NCBI GenBank assembly: GCA_965365345.1
Contig: CBDUBH010000004.1
Location: forward strand, 5,646 to 69,645
Direction of reading: 5' to 3'
Source of the DNA: CBDUBH01 sp965365345
Lineage (GTDB): Bacteria; Bacteroidota; Ignavibacteria; Ignavibacteriales; SURF-24
DNA: 64,000 nt
Both the position numbers and the translations under genes were made by a program. Of the stretch, positions 27,948 to 37,782 are shown in pieces (the stretch's first letter is position 1; every line of letters starts with the position of its first letter). The notes under the pieces are model-generated. The model was not told the DNA's origin and ran no database searches. It saw only the letters and a list, made by a program, of their open reading frames with translations.

Positions 27948-28853
27948 TTACTTATATTCCTTCATTGATCTTACTTTAAAATCATCATTGAAAATCCTGT
28001 CGAAAAAATTCTGCATGTCAAGCCAGCTTTGTTTATCGGCTTTTTCGTTGTACGCAACATTCATATTGAATTTTTTTGCGGCTTCATCTGCGTAAGGACT
28101 AGTATAACTGTGAAGCGCGTTTGCGTAAACAACAACAGTATAATCAGCCTTTGCGCCTTCCATTTCAGTTATGAAATTATTGAATTGTTCCGGCGTTATA
28201 AAATTGTCAGCGCCGCCGTGACAAACCAAAATTGCAGAATTAATATCGCCTTTTTTCGCTTGATTTTCTGTCGCCAGACTTCCGTGGAAACTTACAACGC
28301 CTTTAAGGTCAGCGCCTGTGCGAGCCATATTTAATACTACTCCGCCGCCGAAACAATAACCGATTGCAGCAATTTTATTTTTATCAACTGTTTCATTCTC
28401 TTTTAAAACATCTAAAGCTTTATCAAATCTGTCTTTTGCACCTTTAAAATTTTTCATTGTTTCGCCGGCAAATTTTTGCGCGTCCTGCGGATGATCTGCA
28501 ACTTTTCCTTCGCCAAACATATCAACAGCAAAAGCAGTATAACCGAGTTCTGCAAGCATATCAGCGCGTTTGCGTGCGTAATCATTTAATCCCCACCATT
28601 CATGAACGACTAAAACTCCCGGCCGTTTTCCTTTTTTATTTTCATCGTAAACGAGATAACCTTTCATTGTGATGTTATCGGCGTTGTAATTGATTTCTTT
28701 TGATACTAATTTTACATTCTGATTTGTATTTTTCTGCTGTGCAAAATTTGATTGTGCCGCTAATAACAATATTAAAATCAAACTCATTAAAAATAATTTG
28801 ATAAAATTTGTTCTTTCATTTTCCAAATTCATTGCCAAAGTTTTGGATCTCAT
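27948..28853 (-). CDS. Exported dienelactone hydrolase family protein
   Basis: A 301-residue alpha/beta hydrolase. An N-terminal hydrophobic segment (about residues 19-38, ending NFAQQ) acts as a signal peptide. The dienelactone hydrolase residues are seen: nucleophile Cys in GYCFGGGVV, Asp in GGADNF and His in LHSYTSPYA. GVLVVHEWWGLNDYARKRA is the typical family start. The start is supported by GGAGAG 9 bases upstream. The natural substrate is unknown. It is 19 bases downstream of the Bcp peroxiredoxin gene and probably shares its transcript. Confidence 0.88.
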   Translation of the reverse strand: MRSKTLAMNLENERTNFIKLFLMSLILILLLAAQSNFAQQKNTNQNVKLVSKEINYNADNITMKGYLVYDENKKGKRPGVLVVHEWWGLNDYARKRADMLAELGYTAFAVDMFGEGKVADHPQDAQKFAGETMKNFKGAKDRFDKALDVLKENETVDKNKIAAIGYCFGGGVVLNMARTGADLKGVVSFHGSLATENQAKKGDINSAILVCHGGADNFITPEQFNNFITEMEGAKADYTVVVYANALHSYTSPYADEAAKKFNMNVAYNEKADKQSWLDMQNFFDRIFNDDFKVRSMKEYK

Positions 28854-28872
28854 AATTCATCTCTCCTTTAAA

Positions 28873-29331
28873 TTAATTTAAATCTTTTATCGTCCTGATT
28901 GATTCATTTATATGTTTGCTAATATTAAATTGCGAGTTAAAAATATTTTTTACAATTCCGTTTTTATCGATTACGTAAGTAACTCTGCCGGGCATTAATC
29001 CCAAAAAATCTTTCGGCACGCAGAGCAAATCATGCACTTCATTGTTTTCATCGGAAAGTAAAGTATAAGGCAATTTGTATTTCGCTTTAAATCTTTTGTG
29101 CTCTTCCGGTGAATCAGAACTTATGCCAATAACATTTGCGCCGGCTTGCAAAAAATCTTCGTAACTATCGCGAAAACTGCAAGCCTGTTTTGTGCAGCCG
29201 GGCGTATCATCTTTAGGATAAAAATAAATCACAAGCGGCTTGCCGGAAAATTCATCAATTGAAATTTGATTTCCGTTTTCATCAGGAAGCGTAAAATCGG
29301 GCAGTTTATCACCAATCGAAATATTTTTCAT
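28873..29331 (-). CDS. bcp: Thioredoxin-dependent peroxiredoxin, Bcp type
   Basis: A 152-residue peroxiredoxin of the Bcp/PrxQ group. Peroxidatic Cys46 and resolving Cys51 are in TPGCTKQACSFRD, the spacing typical of atypical two-cysteine PrxQ enzymes. The conserved Arg appears in MPGRVTYVID. It reduces hydrogen peroxide and organic peroxides in the cytoplasm with electrons from thioredoxin. Confidence 0.94.
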   Translation of the reverse strand: MKNISIGDKLPDFTLPDENGNQISIDEFSGKPLVIYFYPKDDTPGCTKQACSFRDSYEDFLQAGANVIGISSDSPEEHKRFKAKYKLPYTLLSDENNEVHDLLCVPKDFLGLMPGRVTYVIDKNGIVKNIFNSQFNISKHINESIRTIKDLN

Positions 29332-29574
29332 CTTTTATCTTTTTAATATTTAATAATTCTCATCAGAATTTTAATATATTAAAAATGATATTTTATGCAA
29401 CGAATTTAATTTTGTAATTTGATCTTGAAATCTTATTTGAATTAAACTTTATCACAAAATGATATTTAAAATACTTATCATTTAATAAAGTTTGATAAAT
29501 AAAATCTATATCATTTTTCAAATTCAATTTTCAATATTTCTTATATTTATAATTCAGAAACAAAAAGATTACAA

Positions 29575-31455
29575 ATGGAAAATATAAATCCCGTTATTTT
29601 AACGGCAAAGGAACTTGAACTTTTTTACGGGGAACAAATTATTTTGAATAAGGCTTCGCTTGCCGTTCACGAAGGCGATAGAATCGGATTAGTAGGAAAA
29701 AACGGGGCAGGAAAATCAACTTTCTTAAAAATAATTTCCGGAAAAATTCAGCCGAACTCCGGCGAAGTCGCAAAGAAAAAAGATCTTGTTATAAGTATCC
29801 TTACGCAGGAATTTACTCTTGATGAAGATAAATCGGTAAAGGAAAATATTCTTTCCGGTGCAAAAGAAATTTTGAATCTTCTGCATAAATACGAAACTTT
29901 GCCTTTTGATTCACCGAAAAGACACGGACTTGAAGAAAAAATTACGATTTCCGATGGATGGAACATTGATAAAAAAGTTGAAATATTGGTTGAAGCGTTG
30001 AATGCTCCGCCTGTTGAAAGAATTGTAAATTCACTTTCGGGCGGTGAAAAAAGAAGAGTTGCACTTTGCCGCGCGCTGATTTCCCAACCTGAACTTTTAA
30101 TTTTAGATGAACCGACTAATCATCTTGATACTGATTCCATTGAGTGGATCGAGAATTTTCTCGCAAATTACAAGGGCACATGCATTTTTGTAACACACGA
30201 CAGATATTTTTTGGATCGCATTGCAAACAGGATTGTCGAACTATCGAACGGCGAATTTTTTTCGCATCAGGGAAATTACACTGATTATTTGATAAATAAA
30301 TCCGAGCGACTCGCGATAAAAGAAGTTGAAGAAAAAAAACGCCAGAACTTTTTACGGCGTGAACTTGATTGGGTTTTGCGCGGACCAAAAGCGAGAACGA
30401 CAAAATCAAAAAGCCGTTTAGATCGTTACAATGAAATTGCATCTCAGCAAAATTTTGAAGTCGAGCCTGATGTTGAACTTATAATTCCGCCCGCACCAAA
30501 ACTCGGCAGAAAAGTTCTTGAACTGAAAAATCTCTCGGTAAATATTGGCGGAAAAAAACTTTTCGAAGAGCTTAATTTCAATTTTGAACATAAAAGAAAA
30601 TTAGGAATTATCGGAAAAAACGGAGTCGGCAAAACAACTTTGATAAGATCAATTTTGGGTGATGTAGTTCCGCAAAAAGGAGAAATTGAGATTGGCGAAA
30701 AAACCGAATTCAATTATATTGATCAATCAAGATTAATTTTGAATGATGAAGAAACCGTAATAGAATCAATAGGTGAAGGAAATAATCATATAAAATTCGG
30801 CGATAAACAAATTACTGTTTGGACTTATTTGCGCCGGTTTTTATTTACCGATGACAGAATAAATACAATTGTTGGCAGACTTTCCGGCGGTGAAAGAAGC
30901 AGACTTTTGCTCGCAAAAATTTTAAAGCACGGCGGAAATTTTCTAATTCTTGATGAGCCTACGAACGATCTGGATTTACCAACTTTAAGAATTTTGGAAG
31001 AAGCATTAATTGAATTTGACGGCTGTTTGATTGTGGTAAGTCACGATAGATATTTTTTGAACAGAGTTTGCAACGGAATTTTGGCTTTTGAAGGAAACGA
31101 AAATTTATACTTCAGCGAAGGAAATTACGATTATTATCTTGAAAAAAGAAAAGCAAGAATTCCGAAAGAAAAGCCTGAAGAAAAAATCAAAAAAGAAGAT
31201 ACGCGCGTTAAGTCAAAGCAGAAAAAATTAAGTTACAAAGAAGCCAAAGAGCTTGAAAATATTGAACAAAATATAATGGAAGCCGAATCGGAAGTTGAAA
31301 GAATCGAAGCGATTTTTTCAGCTCCGGATTTTTACGAAAAGTTCGGCGATAAAGCAAATGAATTAAACTCTGAATTGGAAGACGCAAAATTAAAAGTGAA
31401 GGATTTATACGAACGCTGGGAAGAGCTGGAAAGAATTAAAAACGAAAACGAGTAA
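29575..31455 (+). CDS. uup: ABC-F family ATPase, Uup-like
   Basis: A 626-residue protein with two ABC ATPase domains and no membrane part. Walker A motifs are GKNGAGKST (near residue 42) and GKNGVGKTT (near residue 348); signature motifs are LSGGEKRRVAL and LSGGERSRLLL. A linker between the domains has the ARTTKSKSRLDRY segment, and the C-terminal coiled coil (ELENIEQNIMEAESEVERIE) is the DNA-binding tail typical of Uup. ABC-F proteins of this type act on ribosomes or in tolerance of DNA transposition intermediates. It is a single gene; a 243-base AT-rich spacer precedes it. Confidence 0.9.
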   Translation: MENINPVILTAKELELFYGEQIILNKASLAVHEGDRIGLVGKNGAGKSTFLKIISGKIQPNSGEVAKKKDLVISILTQEFTLDEDKSVKENILSGAKEILNLLHKYETLPFDSPKRHGLEEKITISDGWNIDKKVEILVEALNAPPVERIVNSLSGGEKRRVALCRALISQPELLILDEPTNHLDTDSIEWIENFLANYKGTCIFVTHDRYFLDRIANRIVELSNGEFFSHQGNYTDYLINKSERLAIKEVEEKKRQNFLRRELDWVLRGPKARTTKSKSRLDRYNEIASQQNFEVEPDVELIIPPAPKLGRKVLELKNLSVNIGGKKLFEELNFNFEHKRKLGIIGKNGVGKTTLIRSILGDVVPQKGEIEIGEKTEFNYIDQSRLILNDEETVIESIGEGNNHIKFGDKQITVWTYLRRFLFTDDRINTIVGRLSGGERSRLLLAKILKHGGNFLILDEPTNDLDLPTLRILEEALIEFDGCLIVVSHDRYFLNRVCNGILAFEGNENLYFSEGNYDYYLEKRKARIPKEKPEEKIKKEDTRVKSKQKKLSYKEAKELENIEQNIMEAESEVERIEAIFSAPDFYEKFGDKANELNSELEDAKLKVKDLYERWEELERIKNENE

Positions 31456-31534
31456 AAATTATTTTATTTATTTTTCAAGCAAATGATTTCAAAAGTCGTT
31501 AAAATTAATTAACTCAATAAATAAAGGTATCATT

Positions 31535-31834
31535 ATGAAAATTACATTCATTGTTTATCATGATGAGTTGGAAGATAGAGTTGATGAACTTTTGGAAAAG
31601 GCAAACATTCACATTTATACTGAGTGGGTTGGCGTAAAAGGAAGATTGGATGAAGGAATGCCGCATATGGGAACGCGCATTTTTCCCGGATTTAACTGCG
31701 TTAGAATGATCGCCTTCGAAAATGAAGATCATCTTGAAGAATTGATAAAACTAATTACAAATCTGAATGAAGAATTGAAACCGAACAGGCAGATGATAAG
31801 ACTTTTCCAAATTCCGCTGGAAAAAGTTATTTGA
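31535..31834 (+). CDS. PII-like protein, PG0541 family
   Basis: A 99-residue small alpha/beta protein. Its fold pattern (KITFIVYHDELEDRVDELLEKANIHIYTEW, GVKGRLDEGMPHMGTRIFPG, VRMIAFENEDHLEELIKLI) resembles the PII-like PG0541 group. These usually lie beside RND-type efflux genes and are thought to regulate transporters. No transporter is adjacent here: Uup lies 79 bases upstream. The family assignment is from pattern memory and moderately sure; the function is unknown. Confidence 0.6.
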   Translation: MKITFIVYHDELEDRVDELLEKANIHIYTEWVGVKGRLDEGMPHMGTRIFPGFNCVRMIAFENEDHLEELIKLITNLNEELKPNRQMIRLFQIPLEKVI

Positions 31835-31983
31835 AAATGGAAAATGAAATCGTTATTCCGACTTGCCCGAAATCTTTTATTATCAAATTTTATGATTTGG
31901 CATGCTTCATCAATGCTTAAATTTTAATAAAGGCAAAATGTTTAGCATTTTTAAAGTAATTCCCGGGTATGATAATTAAACAA

Positions 31984-32012
31984 AAAAAGCCGCTTTAATA
32001 AAGCGGCTTTTT
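31984..32012. terminator. Strong bidirectional terminator
   Basis: AAAAAGCCGCTTT pairs perfectly with AAAGCGGCTTTTT (13 bp, 3-base loop). It lies between convergent genes ending at 31834 (+) and 32033 (-) and can terminate both. Confidence 0.88.
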
Positions 32013-32032
32013 CATTATATGCAAATCTGGTT

Positions 32033-32260
32033 TTAATTTAATGCGGAAGAATTTTCCTTTATCACATTAATAAACATTTTTTCATCCTCGCTTAATGAAT
32101 TTGCGCGCGTAATATTTTGCTTATCAATTTTTTCACCGCAATTTGCGCAAGATGTTTTTCCTTTTTCACTTAAATATTTTGCCGGAACCTTGAAATTATA
32201 ATGACAAGCAGGACATTCAACCGGAACTTTCTTACCGAAATTCAAGAATTTTTCTAACAA
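32033..32260 (-). CDS. Small zinc-ribbon protein
   Basis: A 75-residue protein with two CxxC pairs, CPAC and CANC, 19 residues apart, forming a zinc-ribbon-like unit with a YNFKVPAKYLSEKGK loop like that of the zinc-ribbon domains found at the start of many regulators and membrane proteins (MJ0042-type). The C-terminal part is a short helix. No role is assigned. It ends at the shared terminator. Confidence 0.7.
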   Translation of the reverse strand: MLEKFLNFGKKVPVECPACHYNFKVPAKYLSEKGKTSCANCGEKIDKQNITRANSLSEDEKMFINVIKENSSALN

Positions 32261-32551
32261 TTTTCTTACTCACTTTTCATTGAAATTTTCATTCTGAATT
32301 ATCGACAAAATTTAAGAATAGTTTAGAAAAATAAAATATTTTTTATTCATTTAAAGTTGCAACATCAAACTCGAAATTTAAGCCGGATTACATTCAAAAA
32401 TTTTCATCATCATATAAATAAAACTAAAAATCATTTAAGATGAAGATGAAATATTTACTTCATAAAAATTATCCGGCGCGATTTTTGAAAACTTTTAAAG
32501 AAACATCAAAAAATTTCGATTATAAATTGATAAGCATTATTTGGAAAAGTT

Positions 32552-35227
32552 ATGAGTAAAACTCAGGAAAATATGGATCTGGAATATTTGAAAAACCGTG
32601 TTGCGGAATTGGAACAGCAAAAATATGAATTTGAATTCCGGAGAAAATCTTTACAGGAAAGTGAAAATATTTTAAGCATAATTACGCGGACTTCATCGGC
32701 AGCAATTTTCATAATTCAAAATGAAAAAATTTCTTTTATGAATAAAGCCGCTGAAAATCTTTTTGAACTTTCTCTTGCTGAAATTCAAAATTATTCGCTT
32801 AATGATATTTTTGTTACCGAAGATCTTGATCTTGCGCAAACAGGTTTGAAAGTAGGCGATAGCGTTTTGGAAGATTCCGAAATAATAATTCAAAATAAAA
32901 ATAAAATTGAAAAACTGATAAACTTAACGGCAACATCAATTTTTTATAAAGGAAAACCGGCGCTGCTTTGCACGGGATTTGACATAAGCCGTTATAAAAC
33001 TCCCGAAGATCACCGCGAAAGTGAAATATTTAATGAGATCTTTGAAGTTTTGCCGGTTGGAGTTTGGCGCTCTGATGAGTTCGGCAAAATTGTTTTTATG
33101 AATAAAGCGAATAAAGAAATTTGGGATGTTAACAGAAAAATTGAACTTCCTGAATTAATGAAGTTGAAAAGATGGGACGCAAATACCGGGAATGAACTTC
33201 CGGTTGATGATTGGTGCATTTCCAAAGCCGTAAATAAAGGCGAAACTACAATTGAACAGGTTCTGGATATTGAAACTTTCAAGGGAAACCGCAAAACAAT
33301 TACTTCAATTGCTGCACCTTTTTTTGAAGATGGAAAAGTTGCCGGCGCAATCGGAATTAATTACGATGTTACAGAAAAAAGACAGATCACAGAAAAGCTA
33401 AATCAAACTGCCGCAATTTTGAAATTCAGCGATAATGCGATAATCGGAATTGATCTTGATGGCAAAGTTATGAGCTGGAATTTCGGCGCTGAAAAAATTT
33501 ACGGTTATAAAGAAAGTGAAATTCTGGGAAAACTTTTTTCAGTTTTAATTCCTGTTAATAATTTTAAAGAATTTTCTGACACTGTTGAAAAAGTTAAGAC
33601 CGGAAGTAAAATTGAGCATTACGAGACAAAAAGAATCAGGAAAGACGGAAATATAATTGATATATATGCAGCAGTTTCTCCGATAAAAGACCGCTTCGAA
33701 AATGTGATTGGAGTCGCTTCAATTTCGCACGATATTACAGAGCAAAAATCAGTTTCGCAATCCGTTCAGGCAAGTGAAGAAAAATTCAGAAGAATGTTTG
33801 AAGAAGGTCCGGTTGGAATCGGAATTATCAACCTGAATTTCAAATTTGAAAATGTAAATGAAAAATATTGCGAGATGGTCGGTTATTCCAAAGAGGAATT
33901 GATCACCAAAACTTTTGTTGATATAACTCATCCTGATGATGTTGATGTTGATGTTGAACTAGCAAAACAATTAAGCAGAGGGGAAATTCCTTTTTACAAA
34001 ATTGAAAAAAGATATGTTAAAAAAGACGGATCAATATTCTGGATAGAACTTTCCGGTTCCGTTGTAAAAAATGAGAAAAATGAACCGCTTTTTTATATCG
34101 CAATGGTTGAAGATATTAACATCAGAAAAACAGCGCAAATTAAAATTACCGAAAGCGAAGAACGATACAGAACTTTGGCAAAGAATTTCCCAAACGGAAT
34201 GGTAATGCTTTATGATCATGCAATGAATTTGATAATTGCCGAAGGATCGATCTTAAATAAAATCAAAGAAAAAACCGGAGCGCTTGAAGGAAAAAATATT
34301 TCTGAAGTTTTCCCCGAAAAATATGTTTCGATGTATAAACCGAATCTGGAAGCCGCTTTAAAAGGTGAAGAATCCAACATTTTAATGAATGCCGGCAATA
34401 AAATTTTCGATGTTCACGCGCTGCCCATAAAATCAGGCGATGGCGTTGTTATTGCCGGAATGGTTATGATTCAGGATGTAACAGTTCTTAAAGAAAATGA
34501 AAAACTTTTGGAAGAATTGAATTTAAGCAAGGATAAATTTTTCTCGATAATTGCGCACGATCTTAAAAATCCTTTCACTTCGCTTTTAGGATTTTCGGAA
34601 ATTCTGCTTAGCGAAATTGATGAGCTTGAAAAATCCGATATAAAAGATCTTACAGCAACTATTTTCAAATCGGCAAAAGGGATTTACAATCTTTTGGAAA
34701 ATCTTTTGCAGTGGGCAAAATTGCAATCAAACAAAGCTGAAATAAATCCGCGCTTGATAAATTTAAAAGAAATGATTTATGAAAGCGTAAGTATTTTTCA
34801 GCCGAACGCGATCAAAAAGAAAATTGAAATAAACTGTGAAATTGAAAATGATATTTATTGTTATGCAGATCAAAATATGATTGAAACTGCTGTAAGGAAT
34901 TTGATCTCGAACGCAGTCAAATTTACTGAACAGGGCGGCGAAGTTAAAATAAGCACTTTTGAAAAAGAAGATCAGACTGTTGTTGAGGTTGTTGATACCG
35001 GAAAGGGAATTTCGCCGGAAAATCTTGAAAATCTTTTCAGGATTGACAGAAATTTTTCAACTGCCGGCACAGATAAAGAAAGAGGGACCGGACTCGGATT
35101 GATTTTGTGCAAGGAATTTATTGAAAAGAACGGCGGCAAAATTTCAGTAGAAAGTGAAATTGGCAAAGGCAGCAAGTTTACATTTTCCGTACCGAAAGCA
35201 AAAAGTACAGCAGCAATTTTTGAGTAA
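32552..35227 (+). CDS. Five-PAS soluble sensor histidine kinase
   Basis: An 891-residue kinase without membrane segments. Five PAS units can be traced at about residues 30-150, 160-275, 280-400, 408-530 and 535-650. Each ends with a DI/DV-type segment and short coiled coils link them. HisKA follows with His669 in IIAHDLKNPFTSLLGFSE, then a HATPase (LISNAVKFTEQG, DTGKGISPENL, GTGLGLILCKEF). No regulator is adjacent, so it is an orphan kinase. PAS4 contains the common GYSKEELITKTFVDITHPDD form. The signal is unknown. Confidence 0.9.
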   Translation: MSKTQENMDLEYLKNRVAELEQQKYEFEFRRKSLQESENILSIITRTSSAAIFIIQNEKISFMNKAAENLFELSLAEIQNYSLNDIFVTEDLDLAQTGLKVGDSVLEDSEIIIQNKNKIEKLINLTATSIFYKGKPALLCTGFDISRYKTPEDHRESEIFNEIFEVLPVGVWRSDEFGKIVFMNKANKEIWDVNRKIELPELMKLKRWDANTGNELPVDDWCISKAVNKGETTIEQVLDIETFKGNRKTITSIAAPFFEDGKVAGAIGINYDVTEKRQITEKLNQTAAILKFSDNAIIGIDLDGKVMSWNFGAEKIYGYKESEILGKLFSVLIPVNNFKEFSDTVEKVKTGSKIEHYETKRIRKDGNIIDIYAAVSPIKDRFENVIGVASISHDITEQKSVSQSVQASEEKFRRMFEEGPVGIGIINLNFKFENVNEKYCEMVGYSKEELITKTFVDITHPDDVDVDVELAKQLSRGEIPFYKIEKRYVKKDGSIFWIELSGSVVKNEKNEPLFYIAMVEDINIRKTAQIKITESEERYRTLAKNFPNGMVMLYDHAMNLIIAEGSILNKIKEKTGALEGKNISEVFPEKYVSMYKPNLEAALKGEESNILMNAGNKIFDVHALPIKSGDGVVIAGMVMIQDVTVLKENEKLLEELNLSKDKFFSIIAHDLKNPFTSLLGFSEILLSEIDELEKSDIKDLTATIFKSAKGIYNLLENLLQWAKLQSNKAEINPRLINLKEMIYESVSIFQPNAIKKKIEINCEIENDIYCYADQNMIETAVRNLISNAVKFTEQGGEVKISTFEKEDQTVVEVVDTGKGISPENLENLFRIDRNFSTAGTDKERGTGLGLILCKEFIEKNGGKISVESEIGKGSKFTFSVPKAKSTAAIFE

Positions 35228-35261
35228 AAATTAAAAATATTGGAAAGACTTAGAAAAAAAA

Positions 35262-35340
35262 ATTGTCATTGCGATCCGTCAGAGTTGGAGAAGCAATCCC
35301 AAAGATCGCTACGGTCGAGGACTCCCTCGCGATGACAATT
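35262..35340. repeat. Palindromic repeat, TGTCATTGCGA family
   Basis: A 79-base element with inverted ends: ATTGTCATTGCGA on the left and TCGCGATGACAAT on the right. Inside are GAAGCAATC-like and AAGATCGC boxes found in all full copies of this family. It lies between the five-PAS kinase and the YciO-type gene. Confidence 0.85.
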
Positions 35341-35404
35341 CATAAACATTCATTGCGAACGGAATTAAATGGTCTAAAGCAATCTTAGAAAAAATATTAT
35401 GTAG

Positions 35405-35424
35405 AGACGGGATAAATCCCGTCT
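35405..35424. terminator. Hairpin between convergent genes
   Basis: AGACGGGAT and ATCCCGTCT form a perfect 9-bp stem with a two-base loop. It is part of a GTAGAGACGGGATAAATCCC-type element, similar to the hairpin at 20574. It lies between the convergent five-PAS kinase and YciO-type gene. Confidence 0.5.
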
Positions 35425-35513
35425 TTGCGTTTTAAATACAACAGGCGGGGATTTGATAAATTTTCAAATTCGAAATTTTTAATCCAAATTTCCTTCTTCT
35501 AAATTCTTACATT

Positions 35514-36125
35514 CTAATAAAAAGTACTTACATCGCCGGCGCCTTCGCGAATAATTTCGGGAGTTTCGCCGCTAAGATCAACAACGCTGGAAAGTGTTCC
35601 GCTTAAACTTCCGCTTGCAAGCATAAGATCAACCTGAGTGTTAAAAATTGCTTGGATCTCCTGTGGATCGTAAAGAATTTCACCTTTTCTGTTGGTAACG
35701 CTTGTACTTATAATCGGATGTTCGAGTTCCTTAACTAAAGTTAAAGCAATTTGATTATCCGGCACGCGAATTCCAACGGTTTGCCTTTTGCTCCACAACT
35801 TTTTCGGGACTTCCCTTGCCGCAGGAAGAATAAAAGTATAGGGTCCGGGAAGTAATTGTTTCATCTTTTTGTATGCATAATCGGTAACTCTTGCGTATTT
35901 TGCAATATCTTTCAGATCAGAGCAGACAAAGCTCATCAACTTTGTTCCCGCATCCTGTTTGATGGCAAAAAGTCTATCCAAAGCATCTTTATTAAAAATA
36001 TCGCAGCCGATTCCGTAAACTGTATCGGTCGGGTAAATTACAATGCCGCCGTTTCGCAAAGTTTCAACGGCTTTGTTTATATAACGTAATTGCGGTGTTT
36101 CCGGGTGAAGTTCAAAATATTCCAT
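35514..36125 (-). CDS. Sua5/YciO/YrdC family protein, YciO type
   Basis: A 203-residue YrdC-fold protein. Family segments seen are GGIVIYPTDTVYGIGCD, SFVCSDL, PGPYTFILPA and TVGIRVPDNQ. The start YFELHPETPQ and the DVSTFY end match YciO more than TsaC/Sua5. Relatives make threonylcarbamoyl-AMP for tRNA t6A synthesis, though YciO proteins are reported to be weak at this. I take the ATG at 36125, which has GGAG five bases upstream, rather than an in-frame ATG 17 codons earlier. It stands alone between repeats. Confidence 0.85.
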   Translation of the reverse strand: MEYFELHPETPQLRYINKAVETLRNGGIVIYPTDTVYGIGCDIFNKDALDRLFAIKQDAGTKLMSFVCSDLKDIAKYARVTDYAYKKMKQLLPGPYTFILPAAREVPKKLWSKRQTVGIRVPDNQIALTLVKELEHPIISTSVTNRKGEILYDPQEIQAIFNTQVDLMLASGSLSGTLSSVVDLSGETPEIIREGAGDVSTFY

Positions 36126-36763
36126 ATCTGCTCCGTTTTGATTATCAACACAAAACAATAGTTCTTGTAATAACATAAATTATAATTTGAAAAATATTTT
36201 GCAAGTAAAATCGTATTTAAGAATTTAAGAATGTAAGAAAGTAAGAATAGAAGAAATTTAAGGATTGTCTGATTCCGGACTAAGCCGGAATGACAATCTT
36301 ATTTGATTTACTTTAAAATTACATTATAATTTTTTCTGTAAACGTGATATTTTCCGGCGCTGTAAATAAAGCGGTAATTAAAAATTACCGCAAATTTTAT
36401 TATACAAATTATTCCTTCATTCCTGCCTGTCGGCCGAAGGTATGGCTTGTCCGGAATCTTTTTTATTTTTAAGACTGAAAAATCATTTTGACGACAATTT
36501 AATTGTCATCGCGAGCGAAGTGCAACGATCTCCAAAGATCAATTACACCGGAACAGAGATTCCTTCGTCCCTCCCGATTAAATCGGGAAATCGGGACTCG
36601 GAATGACAGTTCGAGAAAAGAGATTCCGGACCTGCCTCGACTTTCGCGAGTCAAGGCGGGCAAGCCGGAATAACATCAATTGTTTTACACCTTCCCTCTC
36701 CTGAGGCAGGAGAGGGACTAAGGGTGAGGTCTTTATTATAACTCAAATGTAAATTCTAAAAAC
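36126..36763. repeat. Intergenic repeat cluster
   Basis: This space holds several different palindromes: GATTGTC/GACAATC with an inner CCGG pair (36263-36298); a diverged TGTCATCGCGAG element with a CCCGATTAAATCGGG arm (about 36504-36609); partial GATTCCGG/CCGGAAT units near 36430-36465 and 36620-36675; and a CCCTCTCCT/AGGAGAGGG hairpin followed by AAGGGTGAGGT (36692-36731), repeated at 44363-44400. No gene seen. Confidence 0.75.
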
Positions 36764-37534
36764 TTATTTCCTATTCACAATTGTTGCCGATGCTTGCGCG
36801 CTTGGAAGTACGATCGCTTCAGCTAAATTTACATGTGCAGGACGAGATGCAATAAAAACCGCAATTTCGCCGATATCATTTCCGGTTAGCGGCTTAAATC
36901 CTTTATAAACATTTTTCGCGCGTTCTTCATCTCCGCGAAATCTTACACTGCTGAAATTCGTTTCAACCAAACCCGGATCAATTGTACTTACGCGAACATT
37001 ATCTTCAACTAAATCCATTCGTAAAGATTTTGTGATCGCATCAACCGCGTGCTTGGTTCCGCAGTAAACTCCGCCTTTGGGATAAGCTTCATGTCCTGCA
37101 ATTGAGCCGATATTAATTATATGTCCGCTTTTGCGCTCAGCCATTAAAGGCGCAACCGCACGCGTAACATAAAGCAGACCTTTAATATTTGTATCGATCA
37201 TTTCTTCCCAGTTCTGAATATCATCTTCATACATTTTGCTTAAACCGCGTGCCAATCCGGCATTATTTAGAAGCACATCAATACTTTTCCATTTTGCCGG
37301 AAGATTTTTAATTGCCGTAAAAACGTCATCTTTTTTTCTTACATCAAGTTGAAAATAATGAACATCAACTTTAAATTCATTTTTCAATTGATCTGCAAAT
37401 TCTTTTAACAATTCTTCTCTTCTTGCGCAGATCAGAATATCGGCTCCGGCTTTTGCAAATTCAATTACGCAGCCTTTTCCTATTCCCGAAGTTGCTCCGG
37501 TTACAAAAACAATTTTCCCTTTTAAAGATGTCAT
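36764..37534 (-). CDS. Short-chain dehydrogenase/reductase
   Basis: A 256-residue classical SDR. The NADP-type nucleotide motif TGATSGIGKG is at the start, NNAG follows at about residue 90, and the catalytic Ser/Tyr/Lys are in IGSIAGHEAYPKGGVYCGTKHA. The closing GLVETNFSSVRF and ARPAHVN-like segments match the YdfG/serine-3-dehydrogenase group, which oxidises or reduces 3-hydroxy acids. The exact substrate is unsure. It is a lone gene next to the repeat cluster, with its promoter in the 248-base gap shared with the phosphate genes. Confidence 0.88.
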   Translation of the reverse strand: MTSLKGKIVFVTGATSGIGKGCVIEFAKAGADILICARREELLKEFADQLKNEFKVDVHYFQLDVRKKDDVFTAIKNLPAKWKSIDVLLNNAGLARGLSKMYEDDIQNWEEMIDTNIKGLLYVTRAVAPLMAERKSGHIINIGSIAGHEAYPKGGVYCGTKHAVDAITKSLRMDLVEDNVRVSTIDPGLVETNFSSVRFRGDEERAKNVYKGFKPLTGNDIGEIAVFIASRPAHVNLAEAIVLPSAQASATIVNRK

Positions 37535-37782
37535 TTAGATCACCGTAATTTTTTAATATATTTTGAAAATATCACTTTTATAATATTATTTTTTACCGAA
37601 AAATAAAAATTGAAATTCAGCTTAATTAATTTGAATTTACTCGGTAAATCACGGAATTTACCCGCCAGAATTTAGCTTTTATAAACTTTAAACTTTATAA
37701 ATTTTAATGATACTTTTATAAAAGCAAAAAAAAGACTAATTTTGTAATCGAAAATTATTTTATTAATAAATGTTGGTTTATA

